64,000 nt of DNA from Bactericera cockerelli (GCA_024516035.1 CM044956.1:54279533-54343532), one strand, 5' to 3'; shown: positions 33,662-45,500, counted from the first letter of the stretch. A program made the numbers and translations. The notes: generated by a model from the letters alone, not told the origin.

Positions 33662-34348
33662 AAAAAAAGTCGTGTGATGTTTACACCAGATTTTCTTTAA
33701 AATACCCCTAGTAAATGTTAATACTCTAAAACAAAACAAAAAAAAGGGGTTTATTAAATTAATATAAATTAAATAATAATTTATTTATTACAGTAGTACA
33801 ATCTCGGTAAACAAGCTAAATATAATTATAATGGGCAATAATACGTGGAATATAAAAGTAGGTAAATTTATTATAAACTATGCATAATTATAAACAGGTA
33901 GACAATAAAACTAGGGTGCAACGAGGTAAGCGACATGGTAAACGTAATAATTGTAAATTTGGTAGTTTGGACGTACAAGAAATAAGCACTGCAGTTTCTG
34001 GGAGGCGTCCTCCCGCGAAACCACCGTTTTGCTTGATTTCCGCATTCAAAATTTGTGATGTACACGGTCTCCAAACCAGTTCAGGTTAGAATGACGAAGT
34101 TTTTATATAATGCCTCCTCAACCGGTCTTCGAGAACCACACAACAACTTTCATACTTTGCAATTTAAAAATAATATTCACAATGCACAAAAGAAGAATAT
34201 TTGATCTTGGCTGATTCGAGATTTAAATAAGTCTAGAAAATATTTTTTTCAGGCGTGACACAAGATATTCAATGTTTAATTTTATGAATAAAAAAGAAAC
34301 AAGGCTAACAATAACCTGAGCAGGTACAAACCATAACGTCTGCATTGT

Positions 34349-34538
34349 CTGTCACGGTAGCTCTGTGAATCCAGAGATTCCAGAAGTCGCGGGTTCGACA
34401 CCCAGCCGGGACATGACAAGTTATCCTCCCATTTGGGATTTTTACCACATAATAATACGTCTTGCGCTTACTGCTGAAATAATGAGACTTAATAGTCCCA
34501 ATCGGGCAGTATAAATAAGGCGATATTATTATTATTAA
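34349..34538 (+). repeat. tRNA-headed SINE, CGGTAGCTCTGTGAATCC family (outer copy)
   Basis: tRNA-like head with GGTAGCTCTGTGAATCCAG and B box GGGTTCGACACCC. The tail has TTTGGGATTTTTACCACATA and AGTCCCAATCGGGCAG, then an ATT microsatellite. The same insertion is in the other duplicate at 36584-36770. A minus-strand relative is at 44755-44942. Confidence 0.75.
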
Positions 34539-34574
34539 TCTTCAGTCAAAAGTGCGCGTTTTAAGAGCAACACA

Positions 34575-34716
34575 TACCGAACAAGCCCGACCCTAATCCG
34601 GCTGAGTGAGGTTCATTTGAGTAGCTGGTTTGTGATTTTCCAGCAAAAGGAAGGTAAACAAACCCCCTGCCGTGATATGACCATGCAATTTGAAAGCAAC
34701 GTTAAAAGCCTAATAA
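34575..34716 (+). repeat. 5S-SINE body fragment in the outer copy
   Basis: Contains GGCTGAGTGAGGTTCATTTG, GTAGCTGGTTTGTGATTTTC and TTTGAAAGCAACGTTAAAAG. Only the last part survives in the inner duplicate (36797-36833). Confidence 0.7.
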
Positions 34717-34896
34717 TAATTTAAAAAACCAACAGACTTTGAAAGCTTGACGCATTTGAAAGCTTGATCTTCTTCTGCTAGCTCTTCAATAATAGTGTTT
34801 TGGTTTCTTTCATTCACACCAGGATGTTTGATAGTAAAGACCCCTAAGAACATGGTACCAGGACGGGATGGGTACCAACAGCTTCCTGCTAGTTTC

Positions 34897-35728
34897 TACT
34901 AGGACGCGTTGTCAATCACCAGCCACTTCTCCTTCACCTGCTACTAGGACGTGTTGTCAATCACCAGCCACTTCTCCTTCACTACTAGGACGTGTTGTCA
35001 ATCACCAGCCACTTCTCCTTCACTACTAGGACGTGTTGTCAATCACCAGCCACTTCTCCTTCACCTGCTACTAGGACGTGTTGTCAATCACCAGCCACTT
35101 CTCCTTCACTACTAGGACGTGTTGTCAATCACCAGCCACTTCTCCTTCACCTGCTACTAGGACGTGTTGTCAATCACCAGCCACTTCTCCTTCACTACTA
35201 GGACGTGTTGTCAATCACCAGCCACTTCTCCTTCACTACTAGGACGTGTTGTCAATCACCAGCCACTTCTCCTTCACTACTAGGACGTGTTGTCAATCAC
35301 CAGCCACTTCTCCTTCACCTGCTACTAGGACGTGTTGTCAATCACCAGCCACTTCTCCTTCACCTGCTACTAGGACGTGTTGTCAATCACCAGCCACTTC
35401 TCCTTCACCTGCTACTAGGACGTGTTGTCAATCACCAGCCACTTCTCCTTCACCTGCTACTAGGACGTGTTGTCAATCACCAGCCACTTCTCCTTCACTA
35501 CTAGGACGTGTTGTCAATCACCAGCCACTTCTCCTTCACCTGCTACTAGGACGTGTTGTCAATCACCAGCCACTTCTCCTTCACCTGCTACTAGGACGTG
35601 TTGTCAATCACCAGCCACTTCTCCTTCACCTGCTACTAGGACGTGTTGTCAATCACCAGCCACTTCTCCTTCACTACTAGGACGTGTTGTCAATCACCAG
35701 CCACTTCTCCTTCACTACTAGGACGTGT
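34897..35728 (-). repeat. CC2D1-derived minisatellite, outer array (45/41-bp units)
   Basis: About 19 complete units with 20 GGACG junctions. Full 45-bp units are intermixed with 41-bp units lacking CTGC. The minus-strand unit is the same sequence as the terminal codons and stop of the CC2D1 gene at 37606-37650. It sits at the end of the outer segmental duplicate, with no unique CC2D1 exon sequence beside it. The 41-bp units destroy the reading frame. Confidence 0.93.
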
Positions 35729-36970
35729 GGGTCCCGAATTAGACCAACTATTTTATTATTTATCGTAGATGTGGGTTATGACATATTAAATCCATTTATT
35801 TTGAGGTGCTGATAACGAATTTGACATTGATTTTTAGCTAACTGTTACCTAGGAGTCCCCAGTGGCTTCTGTTCCCGTTCCCATTCCTAATAGGATAAGT
35901 AATAGGATATCCTAATAGGATAAGTGAAGTCGTGTGATGTTTACACCAGATTTTCTTTAAAATACCCCTAGTTAATGTTAATACTCTAAAACAAAACAAA
36001 AAAAAAAGGGTTTATTAAATTAATATAAATTAAATAATAATTTATTTATTACAGTAGTACAATCTCGGTAAACAAGCTAAATATAATTATAATGGGCAAT
36101 AATACGTGGAATATAAAAGTAGGTAAATTTATTATAAACTATGCATAATTATAAACAGGTAGACAATAAAACTAGGGTGCAACGAGGTAAGCGACATGGT
36201 AAACGTAATTGTAAATTTGGTAGTTTGGACGTACAAGAAATAAAACCGCAAAACCATCGTTTCGCTTGATTTCCGCATTCAAAATTTGTGATTTACACGG
36301 TCTCCAAACCAGTTCAGGTTTGAATGACGAAGTTTTTATAATATAATGCCTCCTCAACCGGTCTTCGAGAACCACACAACAACTTTCATACTTTGCAATT
36401 TAAAAATAATATTCACAATGCACAAAGAAGAATATTTGATCTTGGCTGATTCGAGATTTAAATAAGTCTAGAAAATATTTTTTCAGTCGTGACACGAGAT
36501 ATACAATGTTCAATTTTATGAATAAAAAAGAAACAAGGCTAACAATAACCTGAGCAGGTACAAACCATAACTTCTGCATTGTCTGTCCCGGTAGCTCTGT
36601 GAATCCAGAGATTCCAGAAGTCGCGGGTTTGACACCCAGCCGGGACATGACAAGTTATCCTCCCATTTGGGATTTTTACCACATAACAATACGTCTTGCG
36701 CTTACTGCTGGAATAATGAGACTTAATAGTCCCAATCGGGCAGTATAAATAAGGCGATATTATTATTATTTAAAATCTTCAGTCAAAAGTGCGCGTGATA
36801 GGACCATGCAATTTGAAAGCAACGTTAAAAGCCAAATAATAATTTAAAAACCAACAGACGCATTTGAAAGCTTGATCTTTTTCTGCTAGCTATTCAATAT
36901 TAGTGTTTTGGTTTCTTTCATTCACACCAGGATTTTTGATAAGAACATGGTACCAGGGCGGGATGCTCCC
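35729..36970. repeat. Segmental duplication, inner copy (empty sites)
   Basis: Homologous to 28903-34900 minus the copia and 5S-SINE insertions, so it preserves both pre-insertion sites. On the minus strand it lies just beyond the CC2D1 stop and repeat array and may contain the gene's polyadenylation region. Confidence 0.85.
36584..36770 (+). repeat. tRNA-headed SINE, CGGTAGCTCTGTGAATCC family (inner copy)
   Basis: Duplicate of the insertion at 34349-34538 with the same flanks, hence older than the segmental duplication. Confidence 0.75.
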
Positions 36971-37650
36971 TGCTACTAGGACGCGTTGTCAATCACCAGC
37001 CACTTCTCCTGCACCTGCTACTAGGACGTGTTGTCAATCACCAGCCACTTCTCCTGCACCTGCTACTAGGACGTGTTGTCAATCACCAGCCACTTCTCCT
37101 GCACCTGCTACTAGGACGTGTTGTCAATCACCAGCCACTTCTCCTGCACCTGCTACTAGGACGTGTTGTCAATCACCAGCCACTTCTCCTTCACCTGCTA
37201 CTAGGACGTGTTGTCAATCACCAGCCACTTCTCCTTCACCTGCTACTAGGACGTGTTGTCAATCACCAGCCACTTCTCCTTCACCTGCTACTAGGACGTG
37301 TTGTCAATCACCAGCCACTTCTCCTTCACCTGCTACTAGGACGTGTTGTCAATCACCAGCCACTTCTCCTTCACCTGCTACTAGGACGTGTTGTCAATCA
37401 CCAGCCACTTCTCCTTCACCTGCTACTAGGACGTGTTGTCAATCACCAGCCACTTCTCCTTCACCTGCTACTAGGACGTGTTGTCAATCACCAGCCACTT
37501 CTCCTTCACCTGCTACTAGGACGTGTTGTCAATCACCAGCCACTTCTCCTTCACCTGCTACTAGGACGTGTTGTCAATCACCAGCCACTTCTCCTTCACC
37601 TGCTACTAGGACGTGTTGTCAATCACCAGCCACTTCTCCTTCACCTGCTC
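36971..37650 (-). repeat. 45-bp minisatellite made of the CC2D1 C-terminal codons
   Basis: Fifteen units of exactly 45 bp (junction GGACG at 36979, 37024 and so on to 37609). On the minus strand each unit reads in the CC2D1 frame as QVKEKWLVIDNTS followed by TAG TAG. The unit nearest the unique exon supplies the real end of the protein and the other 14 follow the stop. The four most distal junctions carry a K-to-Q change (CTCCTGCACC on the plus strand). Translating the plus strand gives a 255-codon open frame that is an artefact of the 3n unit length. Confidence 0.95.
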
Positions 37651-37730
37651 CAGCTGCTTGCTCACCATAGGATTCCTGATGCGAATCTTCACTTCCAGCT
37701 TACCCCCAGCGTCTTCCTTCCGTCCATCAG
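37606..37730 (-). CDS. l(2)gd1: CC2D1 exon 14, end of C2 region and C-terminus
   Basis: After CTTTCAG the phase-0 frame begins LMDGRK as expected for the family. The conserved GGKLEVKIRIRNP follows only after a one-base shift at the five C residues 37703-37707. The last 45 nt are the first unit of the minisatellite; stop TAG at 37608-37606. Confidence 0.85.
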
Positions 37731-40700
37731 CTGAAAGTTCGGAAATATAATAATAACACTCTTTAGTGGAAGGTAACCACCAGGCAAGGTTAAAGCTCAA
37801 AGCATTTTCTACCATCTAACCCTCAGAGTCTTATTATTATGTGGTCACAAACTCAAATTGATGAGGAAAAATTCGTTCACTGGGTGGGATTCGAACAAAC
37901 GGATCCCTACGCTACCTGGATTACCAGACTAGCGCTTTAACCACTTGAATACCAGTGCACATTAGTTGAAAAAGAAAAGATTTTTTATCATATTTGTATT
38001 GACCACAATCGTAGTATCGAACCATGAACTACCGACTCCAGATTACAAGTCCACCGCCTTATCGATCAACCTACTGAAGTCATTATGGCTAAAAGTTGAA
38101 CGCACGATTAGCTCAGTGGTAAGATACTCGCTTACCATACGAGGAGATCCCGGGTTCGAACCCCAGAGCCGACAAAAACATTGTATTCAGAACTTGAGCC
38201 CATCAGAGGGGAGACAAGATACATACCACGGGATACGTAAGCTACAACACAAACCATAAGCGTTTAAAGTAGCTGAAATCTTTCTTGGCTACAAAATAAA
38301 AAGGCTCTGAGGCACATATCTGAGAAGAATATACTGTCCTGAACGAAAACTAAGACAACTCTTTCTCTTGTGTTTTTCTATACTCACCGGCAGAATTAAC
38401 AGGGCACTTGTTTTTTTTTTTTTTTTTTTTTTTTTTGACTCCGTGGTCAGTTTGCAGTTAAAATTTTCAAGGTATTATTGTTTCAAGATATAATTTTCAA
38501 GGAAAACCAACAGTATGGAGATATAATACTGAAGAGGAGACATGTTTAACTTTTCCAGCACCTAAGTTTTATTGAATGCAATTTGAAAAATTCCATACTC
38601 TTTGTTTTCTATCACAAAAAAAAATGACCGAATAAGTTAAAAATGTTTCTTCTGTTCAGTATTAATCTTCATACTGTTACTTTTCTATCAAACAAGAATA
38701 CCTAAAAAAATTTAACCACACAAAAAGTTAACTCAAATTTAGTCCATCAGGAAATAAATAGGTACATAGAGTCAAATGCAAAAACAACAAGTATCCGGTT
38801 AATTCTGCCGGTGAGTGTAGTTCCAGAAGGATAGTATAGTTAGACGACTATTCTATGAATACTATTAGCAAAAGAAACGTTAAGAAAGGGGGGGGGGGCG
38901 ATTTCGCTACTCACATCATAGGCGTCATGGATGGTGGACTTGGTCTCCAGAGGTTGCAGTTTCACGTTCACAGTCCCCACTAGCGAGTCAGACCGGAAGA
39001 AGCCACTGCAACAACACAGAAACGAACAGCTAGGCCGACGTTTGAAAACAAGTTGGCCTTCCTTACTACCGGGCAAAATCATACTGGACTATTCTATGAA
39101 TCCCTCAGCGAGTGAAAATAAAACCTTTGAAATCTAGTAGCCCTTCCGACATAGCAGACAAGAGCATGGATTATGGAGACAAACTAATTCGATAGAGCGT
39201 GGAATTTAATTTATCATGAAATCAATAAAAGTTTTTCAGTCTTGAATTGCCACATGTTTATAGAGTGGTAGAGCCTACGGAACGCGTATACTTGTGTGCA
39301 TGTATTACTTATTGCACATTGCATACTTCAATATTAGTACGGCGTGCATACAAATTTATTTTGTTCCTCTGAATGCAAGAAGCGTTTTATTGTAATTTAA
39401 ACTTTTGTTTGGTCTGTTAATTAAATTTTAAACAATAAATAAGAGAATTTTCAAATAATACTAAAAAGCACACTCTCATAACTCTTCTGTTTCTTTAAAA
39501 AAAATCTTGAACACCAAATTAATTCGAGTCTTTCTAATATGAAAATAAAGGATCTAAAATTCTAAATGATAGTCTTTCTAATATTAAAAGAATGCTATTT
39601 TTTTTTTAATATTTTTTTCATTATTCTAATATTATTTTTATATTAGATATAAAAATAAAGGACTCTCAAAATCAGTTCATGAGGGACACTCTAGATACTT
39701 ACCCTTTGGACCAAACTTCAAGCTTCAGCGCGTGACGTTTGAATACTCGCTGACACGCCCGCACATTTCTCTGAATAGGAACAGTGAACACACAGTTGTA
39801 CACAGGACTGTTTGTGTCATACACAGTGTCTGATCTACCGGTAACTGGCATCTCCTGTAATGTAAACATTCATAGGAATAGGAACAGTGAACACACAGTT
39901 GTACACAGGACTGTTTGTGTCGTACACAGTGTCTGATCTACCGGTAACTGGTGTCTCCTGTAATGTAAACATTCATAGGAATAGGAACAGTGAACACACA
40001 GTTGTACACAGGACTGTTTGTGTCGTACACAGTGTCTGATCTACCGGTAACTGGTGTCTCCTGTAATGTAAACATTCATAGGAATAGAAACAGTGAACAC
40101 ACAGTTGTACACAGGACTGTTTGTGTCGTACACAGTGTCTGATCTACCGGTAACTGCCGCCTCCTGTAATGTAAGATTAGAAAGGCGAAAAAGTCCTATC
40201 ACCGGTTGCTTCATCGCTTATGGAGAACTGCATAAAAATAAGAAAAAACATTTAATGATGCTAAAAAAAATCGAGCGCACGAATAGCTCAGTGGTTAAGC
40301 ACTCGCTTGCCATGCGGAAGGTCCCGGGTTCGAACCCTCGCGCCGACAAAAATTTGTATTAAAAATTTGGTGACAGTTGTTTGTAAGGGATACCTTCCGG
40401 TGCGCTCGTGTTGACACAGCACCTAAATGGGAAGTATTGTGTCACTTCTCGCCCATCAGAGGGGAGGCATACTACGGGATGGGCAGGCTACAACACAGAC
40501 CACAAGCGTCTACAGTAGCTCCTGTTTCATGGCTACGAAACAAAAAAGGCTGTGAAACACTCATCTTTAAAAAAAAAAAAAATTATACTCCCCGATGAGG
40601 AATAAAGATTCTAATTATTCCATCAGCTGTTTGTGTATCATTATGGTGCGCTCAAAACGTAGTCTCAAATATATGAGGAAAAATTCATGCACAGGATGGG

Positions 40701-42477
40701 ATTCGAACGATTGAATCTCCGCGCAATATGGACTTAAATTTCGACCAAACATTTTTTTTACCAAACCAAATATTAGGCGGTGGACTCGCCGTTTAGTTCA
40801 AGTACCAAGTTCAGTAAAAATTTAGTAAAGTAAGATAGAGCAGTTGTGAGTGTTGAAACATTACGATCACAAATATGATAACAGCTAACATTTAACATTA
40901 ACTATAAAGAATTTTTCCTACCGTTGGATAGGGAAACGTCCACAGCACGTAGGTGTCGATATCCTTGGCGTTGGCGACATTGTAGCTGCTGCCCTGCACC
41001 AGCGTGACCTCCAGGTCGTCATCCTTCAGGTCTGTGTTGCACACGACAGAGGTGAACACGCGGGTCTCGTAGTGGAAGCGGGGCAGGGGGTCCCCTCGCC
41101 TCGTGTGCACCCGCACCACGTCCAGATCCTTCTTGCTGTGCAGAGCCAGCTGCTCCAGCTTGTTAGCCGAGGCGATGTCGCCCACCGCCTTGAAGTGGTC
41201 CCGTGTGCGCATGCACATCTGAGAGTTAAGAAAAAAGAAATTATGGTCCCGTGTGCGCATGCACATCTGAGAGTTGAGAGAAAAGAAATTGTTTTATTAA
41301 TACAGTAGAATTAAGACAAAAGCAGTGGAGTACTTAAACGTCAGGTTCCTGATATGGAACCTGACAATACCGGTGGTTGGGTGGAAGAGCTCCCTTGGGA
41401 GAATCCTGCGACGTTAAATAAAGCCATTAAAAAAAAAAAAAAATCGCCAGCTCGAAAATCCCGTTAATTCGAAAGAATTCTTCGGACCTTGTCCAACTTC
41501 ACTCCTTATTCGAAATCCCGAAAACTCTGAGTTTTTTTATTCGGATTTCTTTTTCTATTACAAGTATTACAATAGAAATTCGGGATTCTACTGTAATAAG
41601 TCATCATATTAGTGTTAATCACGATGTGATGTCACAATCACTCAAACTCGATTTACTAAAAAAAAAATAACTTTGCACTTGAACCACTGATCTCCAGATT
41701 ACAAGTCCGCCGCCTTATGATCAAGCTATTTTATGTAAGTATATATTTTATTTTATTCTTTTATATATATATTTTTTTTTTTTTTACATTTTATAAATAC
41801 TGTTCCATTTTTTGTCATGACGTTGTGAACATACTTTATGTATCAAATGCACAATAAAACAATCTTACTTACTTACTGAGGTCGCTTTTTAAACCCGATT
41901 AATATGTGTGAGAAAAAAAAAGATGATAATAATAAGGAAGTATTATGTATTTTTTATTACCTTCATCTGTTCAATCAGATCTGCTTGCAGCTTCTCGTAG
42001 ATCTCGGAATCACTTCCTGGTAAACATTCGTCGCGACTGATGATGTCATAGTCTGACTCCAGGGTTTGTTTTTCTTCAGGGGAATGGGCACCTGAAGAGA
42101 AAGAAATATTTGACTTTATAGTAGTCACCGTGGCCGAGCGAGTTAGCGCGCTATGCATTGCACGCATGGTGACCTAGGTTCAATCCCCAGCGGGGCAAGA
42201 TTTTTTCTGCTCTTTATTTGGTCGCGCCTAGGTAAGTATAAGGAAAGGGAACTCAAAGGACCGGATAATGTTTTTCTTAATTCCATGTTTCTCTTATAAA
42301 TTTTACTTGGAAATATTTCTTTGTCTTGACTATAAAGCTGGGATCCCACAAAAAGAAACATTTTGTTGCTCAACGCGGGGCAACGTTTTGTCTCAAAAAT
42401 TAAATGGGTAATGTTCGATCTCATTTGATTTTAAAGAAAAAGTAAAGCATGAAACGTTTCACTCAGTGGGATCCTGT

Positions 42478-42510
<33 letters not shown>

Positions 42511-45500
42511 CTTTTTCATCATTTATTTTTTATGAACATAATTATAACAATTCACAAGCACAGAAACATATGTAACTTAAATAAAATAATATTATATACA
42601 TAGATAAAATGCTTAAAATTGTTTTTTTTCGTTATTGAAATTGCAGTAGAAGAGACCCGAAGTGCGCATGCTTGTGTTGGGTCTCTTCATAACTCTACAG
42701 GGCCGGGACTCACAGTGGCCAGGTCCACGGGCAGGCCACTCTCCGAGGCGCGGATAAGCGGCTCTAGCTGCTTCACGGCGCGCAGGTGCTCCCGCGCCAG
42801 ACTCAGGTCGCCCGCCTGCTTGGCGCCCACAGCCGCCCGCTTGAACGCTCTCTGCCTGTCCAGCAGGAGGGTCAGCTGTCTCTCCTGGCGGGTGCCTGCG
42901 GAGCTGCGCGCGCAGGGTCTTGCCTCCGCGCCTGCGCTGGTGGAGGGGGAGGGAGGCGGGGGTTTAGGGGAGGAGGGGAGGGGGGAGGGAGCAGGCGCGG
43001 GGGCGGCGGGTAGGGCAAGGGGGGGCGCCGCACCTGTGAGGGGGGGAAGCACATTGTTTTATATTTTTCTTTTTTAAGTACCAACAATGTTTTTCCTTTT
43101 TATAATTCAACCTGTAAAATATTATTATTAATATAAGATAGTCATTGTAATAATAAAGTTTTCAATATACTCGTACAATTACAAACAATTACAATTTTAC
43201 AGTTGAATCTGGATATAAGAGAAATCTGGATACAAGAGAACAATTTCCAGGTCAAATTTTCCTTTCTTTAAGGGAAAAATAACCTTTTCATAAAAGAAGT
43301 TCTGGTCGCTTGAGTTCTCTGATGTCCAGGTTCGACTGTATTGGGTTTTCAATAGTAAAGTTGTAGTCATGACGAGAGTTCTGTCGAAATTACTTAAACC
43401 TGCATCGCTAAATTATACCAGACTGTTAATTAGTACAGGGACTTTTGGCTGTAAGAAACATGCTTGACTGTCTTACTATCCTGTTTTATGACTCCTAAAG
43501 TAAGACAGTTTATCATTTATTTTATGTCTAACTAGCGGGCCGAGGCATGGCCGTAAAGCAAAAAATCCTTTTTCGCCAATGGCAGGTGTTGTAGTGGGAA
43601 TTTTGAAAAATCCCGTCTTATTGCACATCTAGACTATAAGACAAAGCTACCTACAAAATTTCAGCTTCCTAGGACTTACCAGTTCGGAGAAACAGTGATG
43701 AATCAGTGAGTGAGTCAGTCAGTGAAACTCTCTTTAATAAGTATAGATTCAATAACTGAGAGCTCATGTAATTCTAAAACTTTATAAGTCTTCAAAAGTT
43801 TGTAGCAACACAGAGCATGACAAAAACGGGTCATCATCAAAGTAGAGCAACGTTTCTTAATCAAAAGCAAAGGCAACTTACTTTCACCAGGGAAGGGTGG
43901 ATAGCCAGGCGGCACAGGCAGCTCCTCCAGCGGCACTGGCTTGCCTGTCTGGTGCAGGCGGATAGCCTCCTCGTACTGTTTCACGATCCGCCCCATACGC
44001 CGCGCCTTGCTGGAGTTCCCCTCAGCCCTGGCGGCGGCCTCCTGACTCTGGTACTTGGCGAGGCGCTGGGTCAGGGCTTCCAGAACTGTGCGAGGTTCTT
44101 CCAGAACTTCCGGAGCGGCTGGTGGAGGAGCTAGGAAAATGAGATGGGTTGCAATATTTATTTTTTATTTTTATTTATTTACACTTTATTTATGTTTACA
44201 AAACAATCATCAACAAAGAATTAATAACAATAAAATTTTTAAAAAAAAAAACTTAGAAGTATGTACAAAAAATAATAATAATAAAGATCAATGTTAATTT
44301 TTGATTACAATTGTTTTGTAATCCGGGGCGAAGTTAATGCCTTAGGCATTCTCTGCCACTTAACACGTTCGTTACCGAACGGCCATATGTGGATGTTTTT
44401 GTGTTTTTCTGTGGGACCGAAACACACATGTGGCCGTTATCAAAATTTTAACGAGGGACCGGACATCCATATATGGCCTTTTTGAGGTAGGTTGTTAGTA
44501 ATAGAACAGATATAGGATCGATTCTTGTATAAAAACGATGCCAAATATGCAAAAAAAAATCATTTTGGTACCCAGGATGCAACAGCGACTTTACCGCCTG
44601 GTCCCTACGTAAAACTTGAAAAAATTGGCTTGGTAACGAACGTGTTAACCCCGTTACTGTTCAGACAAGATCTTACATTTAGAGGAGAAAAATGTGATAT
44701 AAAATATATGTGTAGAAATCAACACTAAAATAGTAATAATATCGCTTTATTTATTGTTTATTATACTGCCCGATTAAGACTAATAAGTCCTATTTCCTAT
44801 TATTCCAGCAGTAAGCCTCAGACAAATTATTATGTGATCAAAATCAAAATCCTAAAAGGAAGGATGAATTGTCATGTCCCAGCTGGGTTTTGAACCCGCG
44901 ACTTCTGGATTATCAGACCGATAATCCCCTTGACCGATGCCGGAATAGTTAAGTAGTACTGATGAACTTTTTTTTTATAAACACTCTACAAATTCTTTCT
45001 ATGAGAACTAATTTTATGTAGTTATTAATGACCGGAGTAGAAGCTTAATTGGTGAATCAATACTTCTGATACCATTTAGTCTAACACTCCATAAATACTC
45101 TTGATAATAGTACCTGGTTGTTGCGGGGGTTCTGTGGAGCCGGAAGACTGGTGCTGGTCTTGTACCACTGAGGGGGGAGGGGGGGCTCTGGACAGTTCTG
45201 AAGGGGGAGGGGGCATGTCCGAGATGTCTATTGCTTGCCCGCTTTTGGCCAAATTTATCACAGCATCAAATTGCTGCAAATGAATAGAACGTAAAAAAAG
45301 AATTGTATCAACACGTGGAATGATCATATCAACCTACAATAATTGATAAACTGTTTTTGAGTTGACTTTTACAACAACAAAAAAACACTTACGAAAATAA
45401 CCTTTGCTGTTAACTTTTAGATCTGAGCATGATGATTTTGGAGAGCACATAATTTATTTTATTATTGCAAGGAAAACTTTGGAGGATAGAGTGACTCATT

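Larger units (their letters stand above)
28903..34900. repeat. Segmental duplication, outer copy (with later insertions)
   Basis: Once the copia element (28953-33277 including one TSD) and the 5S SINE (33411-33661) are set aside, this segment matches 35729-36978 from GGGTCCCG through AACATGGTACCAGG to the first minisatellite unit. Both copies carry the same older tRNA-SINE (34349-34538 and 36584-36770). Copy 2 lacks about 130 bp present at about 34560-34690. Confidence 0.85.

Noticed and set aside
34992..35721. Several overlapping 69-144 codon frames in the outer minisatellite
   Set aside because: Products of 41/45-bp repetition only. Frames switch at the 41-bp units.
36903..37670. 255-codon plus-strand open frame with (TRTCCQSPATSPSPA)n
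   Set aside because: It is the antisense of a 45-bp repeat whose length is divisible by three. The opposite strand encodes the conserved CC2D1 end, and there is no promoter, splice or family support.
40269..40345. Possible tRNA-Gly gene
   Set aside because: Good A and B boxes, but the acceptor stem does not pair convincingly. The same head plus a roughly 230-bp tail and A-run recurs at 62094, so it is a SINE.
42619..43077. 152-codon plus-strand frame, Ala/Gly/Arg-rich
   Set aside because: Antisense shadow of the GC-rich CC2D1 exon 9, which has family homology and correct splice sites.
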